A stretch of DNA of 64,000 nucleotides from Microvirga flocculans ATCC BAA-817 (GCF_000518665.1 NZ_JAEA01000009.1:62001-126000); one strand, 5' to 3'. Positions 7,734-17,345 are shown, numbered from the stretch's first letter. Made by a program: numbers and translations. Notes: generated by a model from the letters alone, not told the origin.

Positions 7734-8885
7734 ATGCCGTCATCGCGTTCCCCATGGTCGAAGCGCAGCCTGACCGCCCAGGCCATGGGCCATGTGGACC
7801 CGATCACCAAGGGCGTCGTGCCGCCGATCCATGTGGCGACCACCTATATCCGCGATGAAGACAACGCGTATTCCTCCGGCTTCGTCTACGGCCGGCCGGA
7901 CAATGCCACGATCCGCGAGGCGGAGGAAGTTCTGGCCATGCTGGAGGAGGCCGAGGCCGGCGCGCTCCTGTTCTCGTCTGGCATGGCGGCGGCCACCGCC
8001 GTGTTCCAGGCGCTCGATCAGGGCGATCACATCGTGGCCTCCAAGGTCATGTACTGGGCCCTGCGCAACTGGCTGATGACCGAAGCCGTCCGCTGGGGCC
8101 TCCAGGTCGATTTCGTGGAGACGGACAATCTCGACGCCCTCGCCAAGGCCGTTCAGCCGGGCCGCACCAAGCTCGTCTGGGTCGAGACGCCCTCCAACCC
8201 GCTCTGGACCATCACCGACATCGCCGCCGCCGCCGAGATCGCCCATGCGGCCGGCGCGCGGCTGGCGGTCGATTCCACCACCGCCTCGCCGGTCCATACC
8301 CGGCCCCTGACCCTCGGCGCCGACATCGTCATGCATGCGGCCACCAAGGTGCTCAACGGCCATTCCGACGTGGTGGCGGGCGCGCTCGCGGGCGCGAAGG
8401 CCGATGCGTTCTGGGCGCGGATCGCCAATATCCGCAAGATGCAGGGCGCGATCCTCGGCCCCTTCGAGGCATATCTGCTCATGCGCGGCATGCGCACGCT
8501 CCATGTCCGCACGGCCACCCAGGCCAAGAGCGCGCTCGACCTCGCGCAGCGCTTTTCCGCCCATCCCAAGGTGGCGCGGGTGCTCTATCCCGGCCTGCCG
8601 CAGCATCCCGGCCACGACATCGCCGCCCGGCAGATGGAGAACGGCTTCGGCTACATGCTTTCCATCCAGGTGTCGGAAGGCGAGGCCGCCGCGATCCGCA
8701 CGGCGGCGCGGGTTGGGCTGTGGAAGCGGGCGACCTCGCTCGGCGGCGTCGAGAGCCTGATCGAGCACCGCGCCTCCATCGAGGGGCCCGGCACGCCGTG
8801 CCCGCCCGATCTTCTGCGCCTGTCCACGGGCATCGAGGATGTGGAGGATCTCTATCGCGACCTCGACGAGGCTTTGCGGGGGTAA
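7734..8885 (+). CDS. Cystathionine gamma-synthase/beta-lyase family PLP enzyme
   Basis: A cytoplasmic fold-type I PLP enzyme of the trans-sulfuration (Cys/Met metabolism) family, 383 residues. The PLP lysine is K205 in the motif ATKVLNGHSD, after VDSTTASP, and FSSGMAAATAV gives the phosphate-binding region. The usual YGGT substrate-loop motif is replaced by YWALR (Y107 retained), so the substrate is not predictable; a cystathionine synthase, lyase or methionine gamma-lyase role are all possible. A GGAGG ribosome site precedes the ATG. No SAM riboswitch is visible in the short leader. Confidence 0.85.
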   Translation: MPSSRSPWSKRSLTAQAMGHVDPITKGVVPPIHVATTYIRDEDNAYSSGFVYGRPDNATIREAEEVLAMLEEAEAGALLFSSGMAAATAVFQALDQGDHIVASKVMYWALRNWLMTEAVRWGLQVDFVETDNLDALAKAVQPGRTKLVWVETPSNPLWTITDIAAAAEIAHAAGARLAVDSTTASPVHTRPLTLGADIVMHAATKVLNGHSDVVAGALAGAKADAFWARIANIRKMQGAILGPFEAYLLMRGMRTLHVRTATQAKSALDLAQRFSAHPKVARVLYPGLPQHPGHDIAARQMENGFGYMLSIQVSEGEAAAIRTAARVGLWKRATSLGGVESLIEHRASIEGPGTPCPPDLLRLSTGIEDVEDLYRDLDEALRG

Positions 8886-9121
8886 CGTCCCGACATCGTT
8901 CCCGGCCGAAGCGGCGAAGGGGAAGGGGACCCATGGCGCCTTCGCGCATGGATGGCTCCCCGTCCACCGCTTCGCGCTCCCGGGATGACACCCTCACGTT
9001 TCGACAGATCGGTGGATTACGGGCTCCCCTTAGCCAGCTATATTGATCTTGTCACAAAACTTGTGCTTCTCTCGGCTAATGCGAACGCTGTTTCGCAACA
9101 GAACAAATCCAGGGGAAGACC

Positions 9122-11065
<1,944 letters not shown>

Positions 11066-11089
11066 TCGCGCATCGCGCGGAATTTGGGA

Positions 11090-11115
11090 CGGCCGGGCCA
11101 CAGCCCGGCCGTTTT
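11090..11115 (+). terminator. Rho-independent terminator after cpdB
   Basis: A nine-base-pair GC stem CGGCCGGGC/GCCCGGCCG with a four-base loop is followed by TTTT, 24 bases after the cpdB stop codon. Confidence 0.85.
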
Positions 11116-11534
11116 CGCACGAGACATCGACTGTTGTGCGGGCCCGGCCCAAACCCGTCAGGCTCTCGGCCCTTGGATCGCGGAGACTCGTCCGCATCTA
11201 CGGTCGGGGGGAAGAGTGTGGCAAGCTTGCACGCCGGATCGTGACGCCGGTGTAGGATCGGACGATTCGACGATCATCGAGCGGACTTCAAGGTTTGCCT
11301 GGCAATGCGTCATTCGAGGGATCGTGCATCGAGCAGATCCTAAAATTGCAAGTCCATTTTTCGCGTTCGATGATCTTGCGAACAATACTCGTTCCTCGAT
11401 TGGCATGAGGATGAAAGACCTGACTGATATTCGGATTTCAGTCCGTCGATCTTTAAAAAAGCCTTATTCAAATACTATCCTCTAAAAATCAGTAGTTCAT
11501 GAATCGGACGCTGTCCTTTTAGGCGCAATACTGC
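11116..11534. other. Intergenic stretch without a recognisable gene
   Basis: About 420 bases of lower GC content than the flanks, especially from 11330 on. Open frames here (for example the plus frame to 11485) begin inside the cpdB terminator and show no protein-like composition. I see no tRNA, repeat or convincing promoter; a small RNA cannot be excluded. Confidence 0.4.
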
Positions 11535-11563
11535 CCTCGAAGAACTCCATATTTCGAGGTTTT
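11535..11563 (+). promoter_or_regulatory. Hairpin overlapping the ribosome site of the 75-residue gene
   Basis: CCTCGAA (11535-11541) pairs perfectly with TTCGAGG (11553-11559), and four T residues follow. The second arm contains the GAGG that would serve as ribosome site for the ATG at 11567. The structure could terminate an upstream transcript or mask the ribosome site. Confidence 0.4.
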
Positions 11564-11566
11564 CTC

Positions 11567-11794
11567 ATGGATGCGCATCTTTCCTCGGCCGAAGGCTATC
11601 ACGCTCGTGTCGTCAGTCGCTCGACAGGAACTTTTGCCACCCATCATTTCAATAGCCAAGATCATGAGCTGGCAATGGAATGGGCTCGCCGCTTGGCCCA
11701 GTCGTGCCGGGTGGAGCTGTGGCGTGGAGCGCGGCTGGTCGCCTCATTCCCGCCCCTGCCGAACCGGGCGGCAAAGCATAGCCGTTTCCAATAG
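11567..11794 (+). CDS. Hypothetical small protein (75 aa)
   Basis: A 75-residue soluble protein with mixed composition (HARVVSRSTGTFATHHFNSQ, then WARRLAQSCRVELWRGARLV), looking like a small alpha/beta domain; it resembles no family I know. The ATG follows GAGG with a short spacing, inside a hairpin. It is the first of four closely spaced small frames on the plus strand. The coding assignment rests on ribosome site and composition, so it is moderately uncertain. Confidence 0.5.
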   Translation: MDAHLSSAEGYHARVVSRSTGTFATHHFNSQDHELAMEWARRLAQSCRVELWRGARLVASFPPLPNRAAKHSRFQ

Positions 11795-11939
11795 CCCGTC
11801 CCCATTACGGTTTCCGGACACCCTTACAAATGACGTGTTGCCGCTATATGCTTCAATTGCCAGCGGTTCCCTAGTCGGCCGTTGCCCTTTTCGGCGCATG
11901 CTGCGTCTCGAAGCTTCCCAGGCTTTTGGAGGATCAGCC

Positions 11940-12083
11940 ATGCCCGTCGATTTGCCCCCGCGCCAGAAGCCGGACTCAGCCTTGTCCGTATCGTGGAACC
12001 TGCTCATCGACCGGTCCCTGAACTGGCTTGCCGTCTTCGTCGGCGTCGGTCTCTGCCTGTGGGTAGTCGGGCTCACCGTCTAG
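11940..12083 (+). CDS. Small single-pass membrane protein (47 aa)
   Basis: A 47-residue frame with a very good ribosome site (GGAGGAT, spacing 6). The N-terminal half is hydrophilic (PVDLPPRQKPDSALSVSW); the C-terminal half is one hydrophobic helix (NWLAVFVGVGLCLWVVGLTV) ending right at the stop codon, the pattern of a small tail-anchored inner-membrane protein. No family is known to me. Together with the next two frames it forms a row of tiny putative membrane proteins. Confidence 0.55.
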   Translation: MPVDLPPRQKPDSALSVSWNLLIDRSLNWLAVFVGVGLCLWVVGLTV

Positions 12084-12145
12084 AATTAGGCTTACCCACA
12101 CAGCTCCCCGTAACGGAAGGATCGCTTTGAGGCTATCGAGGCGGC

Positions 12146-12250
12146 GTGTTCTTGCATCCGGACCGTGAACGCAAGCCCCGGCTCAGCCTGATCCGTATCG
12201 CAGTCCTCGGGCTGATCGGCTTCGTTCCGATGGCGATTCTGATCTCCTGA
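12146..12250 (+). CDS. Putative small membrane protein (34 aa)
   Basis: A 34-residue frame with a basic N-terminus (HPDRERKPRLSLIR) and a C-terminal hydrophobic helix (IAVLGLIGFVPMAILIS). The start may be GTG at 12146 or TTG at 12152; a GAGGCGG stretch (12138-12144) is better spaced for the TTG. The layout (charged head, terminal helix) repeats that of the 47-residue frame upstream. Short length makes chance possible. Confidence 0.35.
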   Translation: MFLHPDRERKPRLSLIRIAVLGLIGFVPMAILIS

Positions 12251-12330
12251 AGCGCCGCGGGCGCTCCGCCACGATGTCGGAAATGCTCTGAGCATCGTAC
12301 AATGTCATACGGTTGAGATGTTCCGGGATT

Positions 12331-12483
12331 ATGCGCGCTCACATGATGAGCCGTTTCAACGAAGATGGTATCGATCGTGCGCTCGATGCAGACGATTGCT
12401 CCCACCACTGCCCGAGCTGGTTTCTCGCTTTCCTGGCGGGGCTGGCCCTGCTGGGCCTCGTCGGACATCAGCTCACCGGTTGA
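12331..12483 (+). CDS. Putative small membrane protein (50 aa)
   Basis: A 50-residue frame with an acidic head containing two Cys and two His (DADDCSHHCPSW) and a C-terminal hydrophobic helix (FLAFLAGLALLGLVG). The ribosome site is weak, and an ATG at 12346 is an alternative start. The stop lies 14 bases from the end of the convergent yihY-like gene. The CSHHC cluster next to the membrane could bind a metal, which is speculation. Confidence 0.35.
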   Translation: MRAHMMSRFNEDGIDRALDADDCSHHCPSWFLAFLAGLALLGLVGHQLTG

Positions 12484-12497
12484 GGTCCGAGCCACGC

Positions 12498-13388
12498 TCA
12501 AGGCAGCGTGATGACATCGCTCATGGTCTCCGGCTTGGGCTCCTGGCCGAGGCGGCGGCCCTTGGCGAGAAGGATCGTGCCGTTGAGCTCTCCGCCGAAG
12601 AGAAAGATCGCGCCCAGCGTATAGAGAAAGATCAGGGCCACCATGGCGGTGGCGAGCCCTCCATAGGTGGAGGCATAGGCTCCCGGAAAGAACTCGAGAT
12701 ATGAGCTGAAGGCGAAGCCGCCGAGGAGCCAGAGCGCCAGGGTCACGCCCACGCCCGGCAGCACCGCCCGGAAACTCCGTTGCCCCGCGGGCACGAGCTT
12801 GTAGGCCAGCGTGAGCCCCGCAACGATCACCACCGTCGCGACGCCGATGCGCAGGAAGGCGACGAGACCGTCGAAGGGTTTCAGGGCCGGGACCCAGGAA
12901 ACCACCCCGCGCCAGACGAAGGGACCGAGCACGACCAGGAGCGCCATGGCGAGCAGCACGAAGGCGCCCGCGATGACGAAGGCGATGGATTCGAGCCGCG
13001 TCAGCCACCAGGCCCGGGTCTCGCGCACGCCATAGGCGCGGTTGAGCCCGACCCTGAGGCTTTCCACGCCGCTGGAGGCGAAGTAGAGCGCCAGCACGAG
13101 GCCGAAGGTGACCACCCCGCTGCGGCGGACGGTGAGGATGTTGTGCACCTCGCCCGCGATGGGCCCGGAGATTTCCCGCGGCCAGGCTTCGAGGATGATG
13201 TCCGCCACCTCGTCCGCCAGCGTCCCGGTGCCGAACAGGCTCGCCAGCGCCGTGACCAGGATGAGGAACGGAAACAGCGAGGTCAGCACCGAGAGGGCGA
13301 TATGGCTCGCAATGGCCCAGGCATCGTGCAGCACGAAGCGGGTCGAGGCGATGGCGAGAAGTTCGAGCCAGAGGCGAAGGCGGTTCAA
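12498..13388 (-). CDS. YihY/BrkB family inner-membrane protein
   Basis: A 296-residue polytopic protein of the YihY/BrkB (former ribonuclease BN) family with about six membrane helices. Typical stretches are AIASHIALSVLTSLFPFLIL near the N-terminus and SSYLEFFPGAYASTYGGLA near the C-terminus. Its biochemical role is not established. I chose a TTG start at 13388 with a GGAGA ribosome site because it is the only sensible start just before the conserved region; the frame is open to 13625, but that extension crosses repeat copy B and looks non-coding. Confidence 0.82.
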   Translation of the reverse strand: MNRLRLWLELLAIASTRFVLHDAWAIASHIALSVLTSLFPFLILVTALASLFGTGTLADEVADIILEAWPREISGPIAGEVHNILTVRRSGVVTFGLVLALYFASSGVESLRVGLNRAYGVRETRAWWLTRLESIAFVIAGAFVLLAMALLVVLGPFVWRGVVSWVPALKPFDGLVAFLRIGVATVVIVAGLTLAYKLVPAGQRSFRAVLPGVGVTLALWLLGGFAFSSYLEFFPGAYASTYGGLATAMVALIFLYTLGAIFLFGGELNGTILLAKGRRLGQEPKPETMSDVITLP

Positions 13389-13470
13389 GAGCGGGGTCTC
13401 CAGGCTGCTGGAGATGGTGCGGCAGGGGTTAAAGGACAAGCAAATGACGTCGGCCAGCCTAGCGCATCGT

Positions 13471-13510
13471 GTGGAAAAGTGGACCCGGTTTTCGCTTGAA
13501 CAATGCGCTC
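13471..13510. repeat. Dispersed intergenic repeat, copy B
   Basis: Contains GGAAAAGTGGACCCGGTTTTCGC followed by GAACAATGCGCTC, sharing the core and general layout of copy A (1697-1736). It lies between the divergent yihY-like and EamA genes, as copy A also lies between divergent genes. Confidence 0.55.
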
Positions 13511-13687
13511 CCTCAGGAAGCATCGGATGCAAAAGGGAACCAGGCGTCCATGGCCCGATCCCAAGGAAGTTCTCTTCCGGGCCCGTACCCCTCGACGATG
13601 GAACGAGCCGCTCCCGGATCGACAAGGGCCCGACCGCGGGCCTACAAGACGGATGATCCTGCCGCTGCCCTTATCCACGAATCCTCC

Positions 13688-14554
13688 ATGAATCCGAATC
13701 CGCTCGCCCGCCTCGCACCGCCGCTCTTCGTGCTCATCTGGGCGACCGGATTCATCGTGGCGCGTTTCGTCGCGCCCTATGCCGAGCCCTTGACCTTCCT
13801 CCTGGTCCGTTACGCGCTCGCCATTCTCGTGCTCGTCGCCATCGTCGCGGCGGCGCGGGTTTCCTGGCCGCGGCGCTGGAGCGATTGGCGCAACAGCCTG
13901 ATCGCCGGGGTTCTTCTGCACGGCTTCTATCTCGGGGGCGTGTTCTGGTCGGTGAAGCATGGGCTTCCGGCGGGCATCAGCGCCCTCGTCGCGGGTCTCC
14001 AGCCGCTCACCACGGCGCTTCTCGCCGGGCCGATCCTGGGCGAGCAGGTCTCTCTCCGGCGCTGGGCCGGCATCGCCCTCGGCTTTCTGGGGGCTGCGCT
14101 CGTGGTCGCGCCGAAGCTTGGAACTGGCGGCGTGCCGCCGCTCGCTCTCGGCATTTGCATCCTGGGCATGCTCTCGATCACCCTCGGCACGATCTGGCAG
14201 AAGCGCACCGGAAGCACGCTGGACCTGCGCGTGAACGCGGCGATCCAGTATATGGGCGCGGCCGCCGCCACCCTGCCGCTGGTGCTGCTGTTCGAAGAGG
14301 GACGCATGGAATTGACTGCGCCGCTCCTCGGCGCCCTGGCCTGGGCCGTGTTCGGGCTCTCCATCGGCGCGATCGGCCTGCTGCTCTTCCTGATCCGCCA
14401 AGGCGCGGTGGTGGGGGTGGCGACGCTGCTCTATCTCGTGCCGCCCGTCGCGGCGCTCATGGCCTTCGGGCTCTTCGGCGAGACCTTGAGCCTCGTCCAG
14501 CTCGCAGGCATGGCGCTGGCGGCCCTGGGCGTCGCCGTGGCCAGCCGCAGCTGA
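13688..14554 (+). CDS. EamA/DMT-superfamily transporter
   Basis: A 288-residue inner-membrane protein with ten predicted helices in two EamA repeats. The first repeat starts with LFVLIWATGFIVARFVAPYA and the second with IQYMGAAAATLPLVLLF. Proteins of this family export amino acids or other metabolites; the substrate is not predictable. The ATG at 13688 sits immediately before the first helix, with no strong ribosome site. A bidirectional terminator separates it from the convergent 54-residue gene. Confidence 0.85.
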   Translation: MNPNPLARLAPPLFVLIWATGFIVARFVAPYAEPLTFLLVRYALAILVLVAIVAAARVSWPRRWSDWRNSLIAGVLLHGFYLGGVFWSVKHGLPAGISALVAGLQPLTTALLAGPILGEQVSLRRWAGIALGFLGAALVVAPKLGTGGVPPLALGICILGMLSITLGTIWQKRTGSTLDLRVNAAIQYMGAAAATLPLVLLFEEGRMELTAPLLGALAWAVFGLSIGAIGLLLFLIRQGAVVGVATLLYLVPPVAALMAFGLFGETLSLVQLAGMALAALGVAVASRS

Positions 14555-14562
14555 TCGCAACA

Positions 14563-14590
14563 AAACCCCAGGCGGATGGGCCTGGGGTTT
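14563..14590. terminator. Bidirectional terminator
   Basis: AAACCCCAGG (14563-14572) pairs with CCTGGGGTTT (14581-14590) around an eight-base loop. It lies between the convergent EamA and 54-residue genes and ends in A/T runs on both sides. Confidence 0.8.
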
Positions 14591-14605
14591 CATGAAGCGG
14601 AAGGC

Positions 14606-14770
14606 CTATTTCGTGATCTTCACGGAGACCGGATCGCTGGCGGGAAAGGTTTCTTCCACGCCTTCGTCCAGGAGATCTTCCTGGTGCTTCTTGTTGTTCG
14701 CGGATTTCTTCTCGTCCTTGCGCCTTTTCTCTTCCTGCGCGGCGTTCGGATTGCGGTTCTTGTCCGTCAT
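14606..14770 (-). CDS. Small acidic protein with EETFPASDP motif (54 aa)
   Basis: A 54-residue hydrophilic protein: a Lys/Glu/Asn-rich head (NAAQEEKRRKDEKKSANNKK) and the C-terminal motif LLDEGVEETFPASDPVSV. That motif recurs in small proteins of unknown function across alphaproteobacteria, which makes the frame very likely real despite its length. A GGAG ribosome site precedes the ATG. An EcfG-like promoter lies 43 bases upstream, suggesting general-stress induction. Confidence 0.75.
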   Translation of the reverse strand: MTDKNRNPNAAQEEKRRKDEKKSANNKKHQEDLLDEGVEETFPASDPVSVKITK

Positions 14771-14812
14771 GGTGCTCTCCATTCTCGGATCGGGGTGTCC
14801 AGTCAGGAAGAC

Positions 14813-14837
14813 AACGCATCAGGCCAAGCTTCGATCC
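14813..14837 (-). promoter_or_regulatory. EcfG-like promoter of the 54-residue gene
   Basis: On the minus strand GGATC (14833-14837), a 16-base spacer and CGTT (14813-14816) match the alphaproteobacterial general-stress consensus GGAAC-N16/17-CGTT with one mismatch. Confidence 0.4.
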
Positions 14838-14861
14838 GTCCTTTTTGTCGCCTGAAACGAA

Positions 14862-14885
14862 AAACGACGCCTCACGGCGTCGTTT
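14862..14885. terminator. Terminator downstream of the TRAP binding-protein gene
   Basis: AAACGACGCC and GGCGTCGTTT form a ten-base-pair stem with the loop TCAC, 17 bases beyond the minus-strand stop codon at 14903. Confidence 0.8.
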
Positions 14886-14902
14886 CCCGAAGGTTGAAAT
14901 GA

Positions 14903-15994
14903 TCAGCGCGGCTGGCCCTGCTGCTGGTTGACGAAGTAATCGAAGGGCAGCTCGGCGATGCGGAACCAGGTCATCTCCTTCTCGCGGAAGGCGTTCCAAT
15001 GTTCGTATATCTTCTTGAACTTGGGGTTCGAGGCCGCGATTTCGCCGTAGAGCTTGAAGGCTTCCTTGTAGCTCTGCTCCATCACGTCGCGCGGGAAGGG
15101 CCGCAGCTGCACGCCCTGGCCGACGAGACGACGGATCGCGTCCGCATTCTGGGCGTCATACTTGGCGACGCACATGGCGTTGGCTTCCGCGCAGGCCGCT
15201 TCGAGGATTGCCTTGTAATGCGCGGGCAGCTCGTTCCACTTGCTCATGTTCACATAGAGCGAGGGCTGCGCGCCGCCTTCCCAGAAGCCCGGATAGTAAT
15301 AGTACTGAGCGACCTTCACGAAGCCGAGCTTCTCGTCGTCGTGCGGGCCCGAGAACTCCACCGCGTCGAGGGTGCCGCGTTCCAGCGCCGGATAGATGTC
15401 GCCTGCGGCAAGCACCTGCGGCACCACGCCGAGCTTCTGCATGATCTGGCCGCCCATGCCGGCGATGCGCATCTTGAGGCCCTTCAGGTCCTCGATGGAT
15501 TTGATCTCTTTGCGGAACCAGCCGCCCATCTGCGCGCCCGTCTGACCGGCGGGAATCGGGAATACGTTGTAGTCCTTCATGAACTCGCGGATGAGTTCGA
15601 GGCCGCCGCCGTAATACATCCAGGCATTATGCTGGCGCACGTTCATGCCCCACGGCACGGAGGTATCGAACATGAAGGTCGGGTCCTTGCCGATGAAGAA
15701 GCTCGACAGGGTGTAGGAGCACTCGACCGTACCGTTCTGCGTGGCGTCGAGGGTTTGAAGCGCGCCGACGATCTCGCCCGCTGCGAAGGTCTGAATCTGG
15801 AACTTGTTGTCGGTGGCAGCGGCCACGCGCTTGGAGATCATCTCGCCGGCGCCGAAGAGGGTGTCGAGGCTCTTCGGATAGGCCGAGGCCATGCGCCAGC
15901 GAATCTCCGGTTGCGCCTGGGCGATGGCGGGAGAGGCGACGGCGCCCGCCGCGGCGGCAAGCCCCGCACCTTTGAGAACTTTTCTTCTATCCAT
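14903..15994 (-). CDS. TRAP transporter solute-binding protein (DctP family)
   Basis: A 363-residue periplasmic binding protein of the DctP/TAXI-unlike TRAP class, close in pattern to 2-oxoacid or lactate binders (RWRMASAYPKSLDTLFGAGE near the N-terminus, LERGTLDAVEFSGPHDDEKL in the second lobe). The N-terminus carries a Tat-type signal (RRKVLK at residues 3-8, alanine-rich core, AIAQAQ cleavage region). No DctQ or DctM membrane subunits are adjacent, so it either works with a distant permease or is an orphan receptor. The ligand is an inference from family resemblance only. Confidence 0.88.
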   Translation of the reverse strand: MDRRKVLKGAGLAAAAGAVASPAIAQAQPEIRWRMASAYPKSLDTLFGAGEMISKRVAAATDNKFQIQTFAAGEIVGALQTLDATQNGTVECSYTLSSFFIGKDPTFMFDTSVPWGMNVRQHNAWMYYGGGLELIREFMKDYNVFPIPAGQTGAQMGGWFRKEIKSIEDLKGLKMRIAGMGGQIMQKLGVVPQVLAAGDIYPALERGTLDAVEFSGPHDDEKLGFVKVAQYYYYPGFWEGGAQPSLYVNMSKWNELPAHYKAILEAACAEANAMCVAKYDAQNADAIRRLVGQGVQLRPFPRDVMEQSYKEAFKLYGEIAASNPKFKKIYEHWNAFREKEMTWFRIAELPFDYFVNQQQGQPR

Positions 15995-16119
15995 GAGCGT
16001 GTCCTCGACAGATTTATGTCGTTCATGCCGGATTGGCTGAACACTTCATAAAGGGCGAGGCCGTCCGCTGTCACCCCTCCTTCCGTCGGAACCGCCCCGG
16101 TTCGGAAGCCGGTGAACTT

Positions 16120-16494
16120 TCACCGTCCCCGGCGGGGAGCCGGGCTCTTGGCGGCAGTCGTGCTGACGCCTTCGGCGATCTCCTCGTTGGACAATTCGAA
16201 ATGGGCGTCGGCTGCGCCTTTGTCCGGCGGAACGTCCTTGAAGGAACGGATGCCGGCTTTCGATCCGCTATCCACCCGGTTGTCATCCACGTGGTCGATG
16301 TCGAGATCGGGGTCGCGTTTCTTCGAGGCGCCCATGGCGCCCGTAACCTTTGCCGCTGCGCGCTTGGTGTTGCCGACCTCGTTGCGCTGGGTCGGTCCCG
16401 CGACGAAGTCGTCGCCGGTCTCGGTCTGCGACGCTTCGTTCATCGCTTCATCCAGGTCCGGTTCGGGAGGGCGGCCTCGCTTGTCGTGCGCCAT
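16120..16494 (-). CDS. Disordered hydrophilic protein (124 aa)
   Basis: A 124-residue protein with almost no hydrophobic clusters, rich in Asp, Lys, Gly, Ala and Thr (KKRDPDLDIDHVDDNRVDSG, PPDKGAADAHFELSNEEIAE), so probably intrinsically disordered. The ATG at 16494 has a GAGGAG ribosome site. It lies 67 bases downstream of the DUF4142 gene on the same strand and no separate promoter is obvious, so the two may be co-transcribed. Function unknown; the composition resembles stress-induced hydrophilic proteins. Confidence 0.65.
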   Translation of the reverse strand: MAHDKRGRPPEPDLDEAMNEASQTETGDDFVAGPTQRNEVGNTKRAAAKVTGAMGASKKRDPDLDIDHVDDNRVDSGSKAGIRSFKDVPPDKGAADAHFELSNEEIAEGVSTTAAKSPAPRRGR

Positions 16495-16561
16495 GAAAAA
16501 CTCCTCTTCCATCTGTGCCATTGGTCCGCCGAAGCGGAAATCTCGGGGGCCGATTCGCACG

Positions 16562-17314
16562 TTACCGGCCGACTTCCTTTTGAATGTCCTGCAACAATGT
16601 CAGATGATCCTTGATATGGTTGCGCGCGAGCCTTGCAATGTTCGTCATCTCACGGTTGCCGGAGACCTGCCGGAGATAGGCCTCCTGGAGATTCAGCATC
16701 TCCTGATGACCTTGGATCTGCAGCGCGACATAATCTCTGTCGAAGGCCGCGCCCATTTCCGCGCGGGAGAGTCGCTCCATGGCCTGCGCGTCCTTCTGCG
16801 GCAGTTCGGGCGCGGTGGAGGCGGCCTGGCGGGTTCCCTCGGACGTCGAGGCCGTCGCGCTGGGTTCCGCGAAGGAGTGCATGATCTCGGTCAAGAGATT
16901 CTGCTCGGCGATCTCGAAATCCGCGAACCGTTTCACCTGGGGATCGCGGGCCTTTCCGTGAGCGAAGTTCGATTGCTGCAGCGAGACCGTGCCGAGCGCC
17001 AGCATCTGCTGGATGTAGGATTGCTGAGCTTGGAGCGATTGTTGATCCATGCCGGCGGGCGCGGCGGGCGCGGCGGGCGCGGCGGGCGCGGCGGCCTGAC
17101 CCTGGCGCATTGGTGTCCGGAGGTCCTGCGGCGCACCGCCTTGCTGCGTGCGCTGCTGGCGATCCTGCGCGTTCTGTCCAAGGCCCGGATTGGTCTGTGT
17201 CTCGGCGGGACGCGGCGTGGCAGGATAGGGGATGGCCTGGTTTTGCTGTTGGGCGAAAGCCGGCAGGCTCACGGCGGCCGCGAGACCGGCGATCACGAGA
17301 TGGCGTGACGACAT
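16562..17314 (-). CDS. DUF4142 exported protein
   Basis: A 250-residue exported protein with a Sec signal peptide (residues 1-21, LVIAGLAAAVSLPAFAQ), a Pro/Gln/Ala-rich linker and a C-terminal helical DUF4142 domain (ferritin-like; FADFEIAEQNLLTEIMHSF, then LARNHIKDHLTLLQDIQKE). The ATG at 17314 has an AGGAG ribosome site, while the longer open frame to 17506 is not protein-like. The linker includes a nine-base DNA tandem repeat. An EcfG-like promoter 32 bases upstream suggests general-stress control. Confidence 0.82.
   Translation of the reverse strand: MSSRHLVIAGLAAAVSLPAFAQQQNQAIPYPATPRPAETQTNPGLGQNAQDRQQRTQQGGAPQDLRTPMRQGQAAAPAAPAAPAAPAGMDQQSLQAQQSYIQQMLALGTVSLQQSNFAHGKARDPQVKRFADFEIAEQNLLTEIMHSFAEPSATASTSEGTRQAASTAPELPQKDAQAMERLSRAEMGAAFDRDYVALQIQGHQEMLNLQEAYLRQVSGNREMTNIARLARNHIKDHLTLLQDIQKEVGR
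17054..17089. repeat. Nine-base tandem repeat (4 copies) in the DUF4142 gene
   Basis: Four exact copies of GGCGGGCGC encode an Ala-Ala-Pro repeat in the linker of the DUF4142 protein. Such repeats are prone to length variation without frameshift. Confidence 0.8.
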
Positions 17315-17345
17315 GGGATGCTCCTGCTTGCGCGATCTGTGAGCG

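Noticed and set aside
11084-11485. 133-codon plus frame after cpdB
   Set aside because: It begins inside the cpdB terminator, has no ribosome site, and its composition (many Arg, Cys, Trp) is not protein-like.
11760-11786. Possible EcfG-like promoter before the 47-residue gene
   Set aside because: CGAAC and CGTT are present but the spacer is 18 bases and the site lies inside the 75-residue frame; not reported as a promoter.
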